64,000 nucleotides of DNA from an uncultured Enhydrobacter sp. (GTDB taxonomy: Bacteria; Pseudomonadota; Gammaproteobacteria; Pseudomonadales; Moraxellaceae): NCBI GenBank assembly GCA_946222995.1, contig CAMIOS010000012.1:1-64000 (forward strand). The letters are read 5' to 3'. The translations under genes and the position numbers were made by a program. Positions 50,591-60,014 of the stretch are shown here, piece by piece. How positions within the stretch are numbered: the stretch's first letter is position 1; each line of letters opens with the position of its first letter. The notes beneath the pieces were generated by a model, which did no database searches, was not told the DNA's origin, and saw only the letters and a program-made list of their open reading frames with translations.

Positions 50591-51804
50591 GCCAGCTTAC
50601 TTATCTAGATTATGCCGCTACCACACCTGTTGATGAACAAGTGGCAAAAAAAATGATGGAATATTTGACCTTTAATGGCGTATTTGGTAACCCTGCATCA
50701 CGTTCTCATGGGTTTGGATGGCAAGCCGAGGAAGCCGTTGAAACTGCCCGTGAGCAAATTGCCGAATTGATACATGCAGATCCTCGCGAGATTGTGTTTA
50801 CCTCTGGGGCAACAGAATCTGATAACTTAGCCATCAAAGGCGTGGCAGAATTTTACCAAAGCCGTGGTAAGCATATTGTCACCAGTAAGATTGAGCATAA
50901 AGCGGTATTAGATGTCTGCCGTGAGCTAGAGCAAGAAGGGTTTGAGATCACGTATATCGAACCACAACAAGGCACGGGCTTAATTACCGTGGATATGGTA
51001 AAAGATGCCATTCGTGATGACACGATTTTAGTTAGCTTAATGATGGTGAATAACGAGCTTGGCACGCTGACCGATGTGGCAGCAATCGGTGAAATCACTC
51101 GTGATAAAGGCATTATTTTTCACGTCGATGCTGCCCAAGCAGCCGGTAAAACACCCATTGATTTAGAGACCATGAAAATTGATTTATTAAGTTTATCCGG
51201 TCATAAAATCTATGGGCCCAAAGGTATTGGGGCATTATATGTGCGCCGTAAACCTCGCGTGCGTCTCAAAGCGCAAATGCATGGTGGCGGTCATGAGCGT
51301 GGCATGCGATCAGGTACCTTAGCGACTCACCAAATTGTGGGGATGGGTGAAGCCTTTGCCATTGCTAAAACGCGTATGACAGAGGATGAAGCCCGTATTG
51401 CTAAATTGCGTGAGCGGCTATGGCATGGTATCAAAGACTTAGAAGAAGTGTATCTAAACGGTGACCTAGAGCACAGTATTCCTAATATAGTTAATATCAG
51501 CTTTAACTTTGTTGAAGGTGAAAGTTTGATGATGTCATTAAAAGACTTTGCCGTCTCAAGCGGTTCTGCTTGTACCTCAGCGACTTTAGAGCCCTCTTAT
51601 GTATTGCGTGCGATTGGACTTTCTGACGAATTAGCCCATAGCTCGATTCGCTTTAGTATTGGTCGTTATACCACTGAAGCAGATATTGACCATGTGATTG
51701 AACAAGTACGTACGGCGGTTGAGAAATTGCGTGATTTATCACCGCTTTGGGATATGTATAAAGAGGGCGTGGACTTAAATTCAGTTGAATGGAATGAGCA
51801 TTAA
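50587..51804 (+). CDS. iscS: Cysteine desulfurase
   Basis: PLP enzyme that takes sulphur from cysteine and delivers it to IscU. The 405-residue protein (E. coli 404) has the start YLDYAATTPVD, the PLP lysine region SLSGHKIYGPKGIGALYV and the active-site cysteine loop SSGSACTSATLEPSYVLRA. The ATG overlaps the iscR stop. iscU follows 96 bases later. Confidence 0.97.
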   Translation: MSQLTYLDYAATTPVDEQVAKKMMEYLTFNGVFGNPASRSHGFGWQAEEAVETAREQIAELIHADPREIVFTSGATESDNLAIKGVAEFYQSRGKHIVTSKIEHKAVLDVCRELEQEGFEITYIEPQQGTGLITVDMVKDAIRDDTILVSLMMVNNELGTLTDVAAIGEITRDKGIIFHVDAAQAAGKTPIDLETMKIDLLSLSGHKIYGPKGIGALYVRRKPRVRLKAQMHGGGHERGMRSGTLATHQIVGMGEAFAIAKTRMTEDEARIAKLRERLWHGIKDLEEVYLNGDLEHSIPNIVNISFNFVEGESLMMSLKDFAVSSGSACTSATLEPSYVLRAIGLSDELAHSSIRFSIGRYTTEADIDHVIEQVRTAVEKLRDLSPLWDMYKEGVDLNSVEWNEH

Positions 51805-51900
51805 TTCGTCTAATAACACGCATTGATAACATTACGATCGCTTACTGGGTCAAAAAAGATCATTTACCCACTAAGCCATTAACTAATATTGGAGTAACAT

Positions 51901-52287
51901 ATGGCCTATTCAGACCAAGTAATTGATCACTATGAAAATCCCCGCAATGTCGGGAACTTTGATAAGAACGCGCCCAATGTCGGTACAGGCATGGTCGGAG
52001 CACCTGCTTGTGGCGATGTGATGCGCCTACAAATCCAAGTGGGTGATGATGGCGTGATTCAAGATGCCAAATTCAAAACTTATGGCTGCGGCTCAGCAAT
52101 TGCTTCAAGCTCGCTTGTGACCGAATGGCTAAAAGGCAAAACCCTCGATCAAGCCCGTGAAATTAAAAATAAGGATATTGCCGAAGAATTGGCATTACCC
52201 CCTGTTAAAATTCATTGTTCTGTGTTAGCAGAAGATGCCATCAAAGCAGCAATTGAAGACTACCAAGCTAAAAGTACTATGGCGTAA
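51901..52287 (+). CDS. iscU: Iron-sulphur cluster scaffold protein
   Basis: Scaffold on which new [2Fe-2S] clusters are made. At 128 residues it equals E. coli IscU. Key residues line up: Cys37 and Asp39 (APACGD), Cys63 (YGCGSA), His105 and Cys106 (KIHCSV). The HscA recognition peptide LPPVK is present just before His105. GGAG precedes the ATG. Confidence 0.97.
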   Translation: MAYSDQVIDHYENPRNVGNFDKNAPNVGTGMVGAPACGDVMRLQIQVGDDGVIQDAKFKTYGCGSAIASSSLVTEWLKGKTLDQAREIKNKDIAEELALPPVKIHCSVLAEDAIKAAIEDYQAKSTMA

Positions 52288-52404
52288 TTTAGCCACAAAC
52301 ATTTAATAAATAAAATTGCAGGTAAGGGTAGTTTAAATAGATTCTTACTGCTATTTATCTCATTTTGCAAAGATGTGAGCAACACATAAAGAACGGAGCA
52401 AAAT

Positions 52405-52725
52405 ATGATTGAATTAACCCCCCGAGCTGCTGAACATGTCCGTCATTTTTTGGATAATCGAGGATACGGCGAAGGTATCAAAGTTGGTGTGCGTACGGCA
52501 GGTTGCTCGGGTTTGCAGTATGTGCTTGAATTTGTGGACCATATTGACAGCCATGATGAACGTTATGATACCAATGGTGTGAGCGTATTTATTGACCCAA
52601 AAAGCAAAGTTTATCTAAACGGCTTGCAAATGGACTATGTCAAAGAAGGCTTAAATGAAGGCTTTAAGTTTAGTAACCCTAATCAAAAGGGTGAATGTGG
52701 CTGTGGTGAATCGTTTACCGTATAA
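52405..52725 (+). CDS. iscA: A-type iron-sulphur carrier
   Basis: Carries clusters or iron to target proteins. The 106-residue protein has the three conserved cysteines: Cys34 (TAGCSGLQY) and the C-terminal pair Cys98, Cys100 (GECGCGESF). The length equals the family (107 in E. coli). GGAG precedes the ATG. Fourth gene of the isc operon; 117 bases after iscU. Confidence 0.95.
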   Translation: MIELTPRAAEHVRHFLDNRGYGEGIKVGVRTAGCSGLQYVLEFVDHIDSHDERYDTNGVSVFIDPKSKVYLNGLQMDYVKEGLNEGFKFSNPNQKGECGCGESFTV

Positions 52726-52778
52726 GCAATATAGCGTGAAGCAAAGATCAAAAGTTATAAGTCGTGAAGGGATGGTTA

Positions 52779-53399
52779 ATGGTTAATTATTTTACATTGA
52801 TGCAGTTACCCGAGCAATTTGCTATCGATGATCAGCAATTACAGGCACGTCTGCACCATTTACAGCGCCAATTTCATCCTGATAATCTTGTGACAAGTGA
52901 CTCAGAACAATATTTTGCCAGCCCATCAAGTTTAGCCAATCTCAATGCTGAACAACGTTCTGCGGTCATTAATGAAGCGTATCGCACATTAGCTTCGCCC
53001 GATAGTCGAGCCAAGCATTTACTGGCATTGCAAGGTATTGAACAGCCCATTACTGATAGCATTCGTGACTTAGAGTTTTTGGAACAAGCCATGAGTTATC
53101 GTATGGCGTTAGAGGATGCTGCTAGCCTTAATGAAATAACCTTGCTCAAAGATAAGGTGATAGCTTGGCTTAATCAATATACACATGAATTTGAGCAAGT
53201 TTATCATACGTTAGTTAATCCCAATGCACGCGAGAATCAAGCTACTGACAGCGAACAAGCTGTTCAAATACAAACCACGGCTTTGCAACTTTTACAAAAA
53301 ATTCAATTCTTGGTTAAATTGTCAAATGATATCGATAAGCAATATGATGAAATAGCTAATCAACACTTTAATGCAAATGATGATGATTTATATGTGTAG
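52779..53399 (+). CDS. hscB: Co-chaperone HscB (J-protein)
   Basis: J-domain protein that brings IscU to the HscA chaperone. The 206-residue protein has the J-domain HPD motif (His33-Pro34-Asp35, in RQFHPDN) and a C-terminal three-helix domain that binds IscU (LEFLEQAMSYRMALEDA). It is longer than E. coli HscB (171), mainly through an insert between helices near 140-165 and a C-terminal acidic tail. The ATG at 52779 has AAGGGA upstream; a GTG five codons earlier is less likely. Confidence 0.93.
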   Translation: MVNYFTLMQLPEQFAIDDQQLQARLHHLQRQFHPDNLVTSDSEQYFASPSSLANLNAEQRSAVINEAYRTLASPDSRAKHLLALQGIEQPITDSIRDLEFLEQAMSYRMALEDAASLNEITLLKDKVIAWLNQYTHEFEQVYHTLVNPNARENQATDSEQAVQIQTTALQLLQKIQFLVKLSNDIDKQYDEIANQHFNANDDDLYV

Positions 53400-53476
53400 T
53401 TGTTTATTTGAGTAGGATTTACTTATAATACGACTTTTATTGCCACCGCTTGGATTATAAGTTGAGGCGGCTTTTT
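53400..53476 (+). promoter_or_regulatory. Intra-operon promoter-like and hairpin element before hscA
   Basis: TTGTTT (53400-53405) and TATAAT (53424-53429), 18 bases apart, form a possible internal promoter. A hairpin follows: GCCACC (53442-53447) against GGCGGC (53466-53471) with one mismatch, an inner CTT/AAG pair, and then five T. It is terminator-like and could attenuate transcription into hscA. Confidence 0.4.
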
Positions 53477-53526
53477 CTATCATTTATTTTTAATTATTTT
53501 ACTATTACCTTAAGTTGGCTTATTTT

Positions 53527-55458
53527 ATGTCGTTATTACAAATTGCTGAACCCAATCAAAGTGCTAAACCCCATGCTCATCGCTACGCGTTGGGCATTGA
53601 TTTAGGTACGACCCGTTCTTTGGTCGCTGTGGTGCGCTCAGGTGAGCCACAAGTCATCGGTGATAAAGTCAGCGATTGCCAATCTGGTTCTTTAGCAGCC
53701 CTGCAAAATAGTAAAGATTGCCAAAAATTATTGCCCTCAGTCGTGTATTTTGGCAAAGATGAACAGGGCAATGATGTCACGCTGGTCGGTAGTCATGCCG
53801 AGGCAATGGCGGAGCAATTTCCGCAATATACCCTACGTTCTATCAAGCGTTTTATGGGTCGCACCAAGTCAGATATTAAATTTAATCACCCTTACCAGCT
53901 AGTGGGTGATGAGCAATTTATGCCAAGCATCGATACGCCTCAAGGGGCAAAAAATCCGGTGGAAGTCTCAGCGATTATTTTGTCCCATTTGTATGATCGA
54001 GCCAAACAGGCGTTGCCCGAAAATAGCATTGTCGGGGCGGTGATTACGGTGCCTGCCTATTTTGATGAAGCCCAGCGTCAAGCGACTAAGGATGCGGCTA
54101 AACTTGCCGGGATTCATGTACTGCGATTGCTCAATGAACCAACAGCGGCAGCCATGGCATATGGGCTTAACCAACATGAGCAGCAAGAATATCATCTTAT
54201 TTATGATTTGGGCGGTGGTACATTTGATGTGTCAGTGTTAAAACTAAATGCAGGCGTGTATGAAGTGCTCGCCACAGGTGGCAATAGCGCATTGGGTGGC
54301 GATGATATCGACCGTTTATTAGCCAATTGGCTTATTAAGCAAGCAGGATTTGACCCCAATCAAATTACCAATGAACAAAAACAGCCGATTAATTTATATG
54401 CTCGGCAACTAAAACAGCAACTCTCGCAACAACCTTCAGTAACCGTAACCTTGTCAATCGAAGGCGTTACTTGGCAAGGCAAACTTGATAATGGCACCTT
54501 GGCTCAAATTATCAAACCTGTGACCGACAGAACCCTTGCAGTATGTGAGCAAGTGTTGCGAGATGCCAAGCTTGAAGTTTCTCAGCTAGATGAAGTGGTG
54601 CTGGTGGGTGGCTCAACCCGCATGCCTGTGATTGAGCAATTGGTGGCTCAGACGTTTCATAAAACGCCATTAAAACGTATTAACCCTGATGAGGTCGTAG
54701 CACTTGGGGCAGCAAAATATGCCGACCAACTGATTACTAAGCAACAAGCTAACAGCGTCTTGTTATTGGATGTCACACCGTTATCGCTTGGGTTAGAAAC
54801 CATGGGCGGATTGACCGAAGTGATTATCCCGCGTAATACCCCTATTCCTGTCAAACGTCAGCAAGTTTTCACCACTTATCAAGACGACCAAAACGCCATG
54901 ATTATTCATGTGGTGCAAGGCGAGCGTGATACGGTGGCTGATAATCGCTCCTTGGGACAGTTTAAATTGACCCACATTCCTGCGATGAAAGCGGGTCTGG
55001 CGCGTATTGAAGTCACCTTTGCCATTGATGCCAATGGTCAATTAACCGTGACCGCTACCGAACAAACCACCGGCACCCACGCCCAAATCCAAGTCATACC
55101 TGCCAATGGTTTATCAGAAGCAGAACAACAAAAACTGCTACAAGCAGGATTTGATCATGCGCAACAAGACAAACAAGCACGTAGTCTGATTGAGCAACAG
55201 GTTGAGGCTCAGCGAGAAATTCTAGCACTGCGTTCGGCTTTGGCGGAATTTAGTCATTTATTAACCCATGAAGAGATGGCAGAACTTAACCAAAACATGG
55301 CAGCCGTTGAGCAGGCTATAGCCCTTAATGACGCTGCGCCACTTGCCCATGCCGAGCAACGACTAAAACCATTAAGTGATCATTTTGCCAGTCTCATTAT
55401 GAATCAAGCTGTCAGCCAAACCATGACCGGCACCACCACACAAGATTGGGTACAATAA
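53527..55458 (+). CDS. hscA: Hsp70-type chaperone HscA
   Basis: Specialised Hsp70 that releases clusters from IscU, binding its LPPVK peptide. The 643-residue protein has an ATPase domain with the opening GIDLGTTRSLVAVV, the phosphate loop DLGGGTFDVSVLKL and VVLVGGSTRMP, and a peptide-binding domain with LDVTPLSLGLET. E. coli HscA has 616. The first ATG at 53527 is used; the TTG four codons before is not. Seventh gene in series after hscB, 127 bases downstream. Confidence 0.96.
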   Translation: MSLLQIAEPNQSAKPHAHRYALGIDLGTTRSLVAVVRSGEPQVIGDKVSDCQSGSLAALQNSKDCQKLLPSVVYFGKDEQGNDVTLVGSHAEAMAEQFPQYTLRSIKRFMGRTKSDIKFNHPYQLVGDEQFMPSIDTPQGAKNPVEVSAIILSHLYDRAKQALPENSIVGAVITVPAYFDEAQRQATKDAAKLAGIHVLRLLNEPTAAAMAYGLNQHEQQEYHLIYDLGGGTFDVSVLKLNAGVYEVLATGGNSALGGDDIDRLLANWLIKQAGFDPNQITNEQKQPINLYARQLKQQLSQQPSVTVTLSIEGVTWQGKLDNGTLAQIIKPVTDRTLAVCEQVLRDAKLEVSQLDEVVLVGGSTRMPVIEQLVAQTFHKTPLKRINPDEVVALGAAKYADQLITKQQANSVLLLDVTPLSLGLETMGGLTEVIIPRNTPIPVKRQQVFTTYQDDQNAMIIHVVQGERDTVADNRSLGQFKLTHIPAMKAGLARIEVTFAIDANGQLTVTATEQTTGTHAQIQVIPANGLSEAEQQKLLQAGFDHAQQDKQARSLIEQQVEAQREILALRSALAEFSHLLTHEEMAELNQNMAAVEQAIALNDAAPLAHAEQRLKPLSDHFASLIMNQAVSQTMTGTTTQDWVQ

Positions 55459-55468
55459 GGAACGTAAG

Positions 55469-55807
55469 ATGCCAAAAATTACTGTGTTACCACATCATAC
55501 TATTTGCCCGCAAGGGGCGCAAATTGAACTGGCGACAGGTGATAATCTGTGTCAAGGCCTACTAAACAATGGCATTAAGATCGAACACGCCTGTGATATG
55601 TCAAAAGCCTGCACCACTTGTCATGTGGTAGTGCGAAAAGGCTTTAATAGTTTAGAAGAGATGGATGATGTGGAAGCAGATTTGCTAGATCGCGCATGGG
55701 GACTTGAGCCAGATTCTCGGCTGTCTTGTCAAGTTACTATCGAAGAAGCGGACTTAACCATTGAAATTCCTAAATACACCATCAATCATGCGTCTGAAAA
55801 TCATTAA
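55469..55807 (+). CDS. fdx: ISC-type [2Fe-2S] ferredoxin
   Basis: Electron donor for cluster assembly, adrenodoxin family. The 112-residue protein has its ligands at exactly the E. coli numbers: Cys42, Cys48, Cys51 and Cys87 (CDMSKACTTC and RLSCQ). AAGGAACG precedes the ATG. It closes the isc operon; iscX, which follows in E. coli, is absent, and a cyclase gene on the other strand ends 30 bases away. Confidence 0.96.
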   Translation: MPKITVLPHHTICPQGAQIELATGDNLCQGLLNNGIKIEHACDMSKACTTCHVVVRKGFNSLEEMDDVEADLLDRAWGLEPDSRLSCQVTIEEADLTIEIPKYTINHASENH

Positions 55808-55837
55808 CAGCATGATAGCTATTCATCAAAGTTGTGA

Positions 55838-57175
55838 TTAACCATGGTTAAAGCCGCATTGAGTTGTTTGATAATGGCTTGGCGGTCGTAGTTGTGAATA
55901 TCTTGAAAGTGCAAGCAAATGCAAATTAAATCCAGGTAAATTGTAATCGACCCAATCGGTTGGCGAATTGGCGGTGGTTTTGGGTTCTAACACTTGCCAG
56001 ACTTTCACGCTTTGGTTTAAGCCTTTTAGCTGCCTCTCGCCCACCGCTTCACAAGGGTATTTGCTATGCACGAGATTAAACGTACTTTCACTGATTAGGA
56101 TTTGGTCTTTTTGGGTGGCGGACTCAAGGCGAGCTGCAAAGTTTGCCTCTTTACCGATCACGGTATAGGTCATGCGGTTACGGCTGCCAAAATTTCCCAC
56201 ATAGCAATAGCCTGTATTGATGCCCATCCTAATATGTAAGCCCACAAAGCCTTCATTTTGCCATTGACGGCGTAGTACCGCCATTTCGCGCCGCATATCA
56301 ATCGCCATTCGCACACAGCGTAGGGCATTGTCATGCTCATTACTATTGGGCTCATCACCAAAATAGCATAGCATCCCATCGCCAATAAATTTATCGAGCG
56401 TTGCCCCATAGTTCATGGTGATTTGGGTCATACGGTCAAAATAGGTATTTAAAATATTGGCAAGATGGTCAGGGCAAATCGTGTCTGACAAATCGGTAAA
56501 TCCGACAATATCAGAAAATAATATCGTCAATTTGCGGCGTTGGCTGATAATTTCAGTCGAATTTTGATTCTTTAAAATCGGCTGCCAAACCCTTGAGGGC
56601 AAGTAGCGCGTCAGTCGATTAGTCATGGTCACAAGCGATTCAAGGCGTTGTTGGGTATGGCTTGATAATTGCCGATAATGCTCGATAATATTGACTAACC
56701 GCCACAGATGAACGGCTATAATGATAATGGCACAGCCCACCATCAGCAAATTCATCGTAAGCTGCTGGCTGACTGTAAAATGCAAACTTGGTAATAAATA
56801 TTTAGCAGTCAATAAGCTAATAATCGCCACACACAAAGTAATCAGCGTGACAGGTAGCGTATGAGATTTTTTTAATAAAATCAATCGAGTAAATATCAGT
56901 AACCAAAGCATCAGACTTGGCAAATAATTAAACTGTAAAATACCCGTGGCAATCGCCAATAACCATACAACCGCAAAGGAAGTGAAGTCATTTTTGGGTT
57001 GGCGCACACTAAACACGCCAAGTCCAAGGGTAGCAATCACAAAAAAAGCGCCCAGCCCTAAGTAAACACTTGACCCATCCATCCAATAGATCACCACCCC
57101 AAATAGGAAGGTAGACAACAACTCAGGGTAATCGGGCAGGTGCACATTGTGATCAGGCTGCTTTAGGGAAACCAA
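55838..57175 (-). CDS. Membrane class III adenylate/guanylate cyclase
   Basis: Nucleotide cyclase with about six membrane segments (about 20-165) followed by a linker helix and a cyclase homology domain (about 210-390). Catalytic elements are seen: metal Asp222 (ILFSDIVGFTDLS), Lys262 and Asp266 (LDKFIGDG), Thr338 (TYTVIG), Asn345 and Arg349 (NFAARL). Thr338 at the base-recognition site, with Lys262, fits ATP as substrate. The start is TTG at 57175, the only early start in frame. It converges on fdx. Sensory input unknown. Confidence 0.85.
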   Translation of the reverse strand: MVSLKQPDHNVHLPDYPELLSTFLFGVVIYWMDGSSVYLGLGAFFVIATLGLGVFSVRQPKNDFTSFAVVWLLAIATGILQFNYLPSLMLWLLIFTRLILLKKSHTLPVTLITLCVAIISLLTAKYLLPSLHFTVSQQLTMNLLMVGCAIIIIAVHLWRLVNIIEHYRQLSSHTQQRLESLVTMTNRLTRYLPSRVWQPILKNQNSTEIISQRRKLTILFSDIVGFTDLSDTICPDHLANILNTYFDRMTQITMNYGATLDKFIGDGMLCYFGDEPNSNEHDNALRCVRMAIDMRREMAVLRRQWQNEGFVGLHIRMGINTGYCYVGNFGSRNRMTYTVIGKEANFAARLESATQKDQILISESTFNLVHSKYPCEAVGERQLKGLNQSVKVWQVLEPKTTANSPTDWVDYNLPGFNLHLLALSRYSQLRPPSHYQTTQCGFNHG

Positions 57176-57246
57176 TTTAAGCCCACTTAACTGACATAAT
57201 CATCATAAACAACCACAACCATAAAAATTTGTGACAAAGTATTAAA

Positions 57247-57690
57247 TTAATTACCAACTGACATTTGCCAATCAAAAGGCATCTCACGATGTCCCCGCAA
57301 TGCCATCATCAAGGTTTGCTGCATATGGCTTAGCACTTGCGGCGTATAAGGCACCGCAGGTCTGCCCCACACAGGATTCGGCCATGCAATATCATTTTGA
57401 TAACGCACGATATGATGAAAATGCAATTGGGGCACTTGGTTACCTAATGCAGCGATATTCATTTTATCAGCTTGGAATGTCTTGGCTAACTGGCTTGATA
57501 ACCAGCTAGACTCACGCAAAAACTGGGCTTGGTCAGCTTCGGATAGCTCATAAAGTTCTCGAATGCCTGCAACACGTGGGATTAAAATCAACCAAGGAAA
57601 CTGACAATCATTCATCAAACGACAGGTCGATAATGGAAACTCACCAACTAAAAACGTATCTTTTGCTAATTGCGGATGTAAATTAAACAT
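57247..57690 (-). CDS. HIT-family nucleotide hydrolase
   Basis: HIT-fold protein, 147 residues. The active-site stretch reads QLHFHHIVRYQND, the form found in a subgroup of bacterial HIT proteins where the third His of HxHxH is displaced by one. The N-terminal half has FPWLILIPRVAGIRELYEL, and AWPNPVWG follows the His motif. It probably acts on a nucleotide phosphate or adenylate. The ATG at 57690 is used; a GTG two codons earlier is less likely. AAGAG is upstream. Confidence 0.85.
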   Translation of the reverse strand: MFNLHPQLAKDTFLVGEFPLSTCRLMNDCQFPWLILIPRVAGIRELYELSEADQAQFLRESSWLSSQLAKTFQADKMNIAALGNQVPQLHFHHIVRYQNDIAWPNPVWGRPAVPYTPQVLSHMQQTLMMALRGHREMPFDWQMSVGN

Positions 57691-58009
57691 AATCACTCTT
57701 TTTAATTTATAAGAATAAGGACAGCCAAAAGATTGCTACCAACTTAGATAGGTCAATAAAGCAGTTATTGTAGCAGTTTATCGGATATAACGTGAAGTAA
57801 TTTAACCAAAAATCCGCCGCCAATGCGTATAAAAACAGGTGATAAAAGCATCACCATGCGTCATTTCATCGTAACATAATAACGCATACTTACTAGTCCC
57901 AATCCGATAGTTTTATTACAATAGCCGATAAAAATCTCGAAGCGCAGCCGCTGGGTAACAAGCTCCCTAGCGTGTATTTATTAAAGTATGATTTAAATAA
58001 GGTTGTGAT
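57691..58009. other. Non-coding gap of 319 bases
   Basis: Between the leftward HIT gene and the rightward MscS-type gene. One small hairpin, GGTGAT-AAAAGC-ATCACC (57838-57855), is the only clear structure; a possible -10 TATGAT lies near 57986. No gene or strong terminator is visible. Confidence 0.6.
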
Positions 58010-59722
58010 ATGACAAGTAGCAATCAGCTAAAAACGGCTGTTTTAACGGTTATAAAGAATAATGCTATGACGTTTTTCGCTATTAGCCGTTGGGTTATGG
58101 TTTGGCTAACAACTGTTATGCTGATAATTGGCGCAGCGTATCCCAGCCACGCCATTGCTGCAGGAACTGCCAAACCTACCGCCAGTACGCCTGCTACCCC
58201 CCAAGATACCTTTGGGCGAGATACGCCACGGGGGACGGTACAAGGCTTTATGCAGGCGTTATCAAAAGATGACTTGATGTTGGCAAGTCGCTACTTGGAT
58301 ATCAATAATAATAAAAACCCAAGCCTTGTGATGCGAGAGTTTAAAGCGGCACTGGATACGGGTGGCAAGTTTAATGCTGAATTACAAATTAGCAATGACC
58401 CGCAAGGCAATTTGGACGACAAATTAACCCCTAACATTGATAAAGTGGGGGAAATCGCCAGTCCCACACAGCCGATTGATATTTTGGTCGAACGGGTCAA
58501 ATCAGGTAATAGTCAAATTTGGCTCATCTCGCAGCAGACCCTTCAAAAAGTCGCCACCTTGCAGGCAAATACCCAGCCGACATTGTTAGAAAAATACATT
58601 CCCAAAAAATTATTGGACAAAGATATTAAAGGCTATAGCATTGGGCAAATCATTGCGGTAGGCCTCTTATTTATTGTTACTTATTTGGTATCGTTGCTGA
58701 TGAGTTGGCTGCTTTATCTGCTGTATCGCGGGGTGTATAAATATATCCATCGCAAAGAGGGGATCCATGATGAGGATGTGCCTATTGATAGGCGGGTGGT
58801 GGTGCCAATGGCAATGGTCATCACGGGTGTGTTTATAAAACAGTTGATGATCGTGGTCGGTGTTAGCATTGTACTGCGTAACCTTGTCGAGCGCATGGCA
58901 GATATTTTGTCATGGGTGGCGCTGGCTTGGTTGTTATTACGCATTATTGATATCGTCTTTAAACGCACGCAGCGTCTCGCGGTGATTGGTAATCACCCAG
59001 AACGCTTATCCGTCATTAGCTTGGTTCGTAAAGTGATGAAGGTGCTGCTACTGGCGGTTGCTACTATTGTGATTTTGGGTAATCTTGGTTTTGATTTGAC
59101 CACAGGGATAGCCGCACTGGGGATTGGCGGCTTGGCGTTGGCACTGGGGGCACAAAAAACCATCGAAAACTTGGTGGGGAGCGTGTCGCTCGTGGCTGAC
59201 CAGCCTATCAATGTAGGTGATTATTGCAAATTTGGCACCCAAGAAGGCACGGTGGAGGATATTGGTATTCGCTCGACCCGCGTTCGCACCAATAATCGCA
59301 CGGTCGTCACGATCCCCAATGGTAGTTTTTCGTCCATGAGTATCGAAAATTTTTCTAGTCGCGATATGTTTTATTTTAATCAAAATTTCTTTGTCTCACG
59401 CGACAGCGACACCACAAAGATCCGTGCCTTTATCGAAGATGCCCAAATTTATATCACCAATCATCCGGCAACCAATAGTGTCTTAAATGAAGTACGGATT
59501 TCGGGGACGCAACAAGATGCATATATTATCGAGGTCAAATGCTATATGAACGCCAAAGGGGCATTGGATTTTAACGCCAAACAAACCGAAATGATTCTGA
59601 AAATCGCCGATATGATGCAAGAAAACGGGCTTAATAACGCCTTGCCCACTCGCCAAATTACCTTGCATACGGTCAAAAACGATTCAAATGAGGCAGCCGA
59701 TGGCGGTAACTACTCTGTTTAA
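58010..59722 (+). CDS. MscS-type channel with periplasmic N-terminal domain
   Basis: Larger relative of the MscS channel, 570 residues. It starts with a signal-like hydrophobic segment (about 24-48), then a periplasmic-looking region (about 50-205) rich in charged residues, then membrane segments (about 215-240, 265-290, 295-315, 340-365) and the pore helix with GIAALGIGGLALALGAQKTIENLVG, followed by the MscS beta-domain (QPINVGDYCKFG, RVRTNNRTVVTIPN) and a C-terminal domain. AAGG precedes the ATG. A second, smaller MscS is encoded at 23262-24341. Confidence 0.88.
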   Translation: MTSSNQLKTAVLTVIKNNAMTFFAISRWVMVWLTTVMLIIGAAYPSHAIAAGTAKPTASTPATPQDTFGRDTPRGTVQGFMQALSKDDLMLASRYLDINNNKNPSLVMREFKAALDTGGKFNAELQISNDPQGNLDDKLTPNIDKVGEIASPTQPIDILVERVKSGNSQIWLISQQTLQKVATLQANTQPTLLEKYIPKKLLDKDIKGYSIGQIIAVGLLFIVTYLVSLLMSWLLYLLYRGVYKYIHRKEGIHDEDVPIDRRVVVPMAMVITGVFIKQLMIVVGVSIVLRNLVERMADILSWVALAWLLLRIIDIVFKRTQRLAVIGNHPERLSVISLVRKVMKVLLLAVATIVILGNLGFDLTTGIAALGIGGLALALGAQKTIENLVGSVSLVADQPINVGDYCKFGTQEGTVEDIGIRSTRVRTNNRTVVTIPNGSFSSMSIENFSSRDMFYFNQNFFVSRDSDTTKIRAFIEDAQIYITNHPATNSVLNEVRISGTQQDAYIIEVKCYMNAKGALDFNAKQTEMILKIADMMQENGLNNALPTRQITLHTVKNDSNEAADGGNYSV

Positions 59723-59732
59723 AATTCTTTCT

Positions 59733-59873
59733 TTAATTATGAGTATTTGCTGGCGGCAGTATGACGTTAACAGGAATGGGACTGCCATAGCGTTGATTTT
59801 GTGCCGTAGTGGTGCACGCAGACAAACCCAATAAACAGGTGATACACAAGATGCTATTTAAAAAAACTTTCAT
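59733..59873 (-). CDS. Small lipoprotein of 46 residues
   Basis: A short gene not covered by usual length cut-offs. The product begins with a signal sequence with a lipobox LSAC (Cys20), followed by a 26-residue mature part rich in Thr, Pro and Asn. GAGG lies nine bases before the ATG. It converges on the MscS-type gene (10 bases between stops). Such tiny lipoproteins are often outer-membrane-associated; no function can be given. Confidence 0.7.
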   Translation of the reverse strand: MKVFLNSILCITCLLGLSACTTTAQNQRYGSPIPVNVILPPANTHN

Positions 59874-59970
59874 GTTGATATGCCTCAAAATATTTTGCCC
59901 ATTGCGGCAAGTTTAGCATACACCCTAACGCAAACCCCACTGTTTAATACAAAATTAAAATCTATTGCTT

Positions 59971-60009
59971 AACCATGCTACAATAAAAAATATCCGCTGT
60001 GGCATGGTT
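59971..60009 (+). promoter_or_regulatory. Hairpin just before the yejA start codon
   Basis: AACCATGCTACA (59971-59982) pairs with TGTGGCATGGTT (59998-60009) over 12 positions with one U-G pair, leaving a 15-base loop. It ends five bases before the yejA ATG and so could block ribosome entry, or act as a DNA operator. Confidence 0.5.
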
Positions 60010-60014
60010 TTACT

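Noticed and set aside
57838..57855. GGTGAT/ATCACC hairpin in the 57691-58009 gap
   Set aside because: Six pairs and no T run; listed in the gap description but not called a terminator or regulatory RNA.
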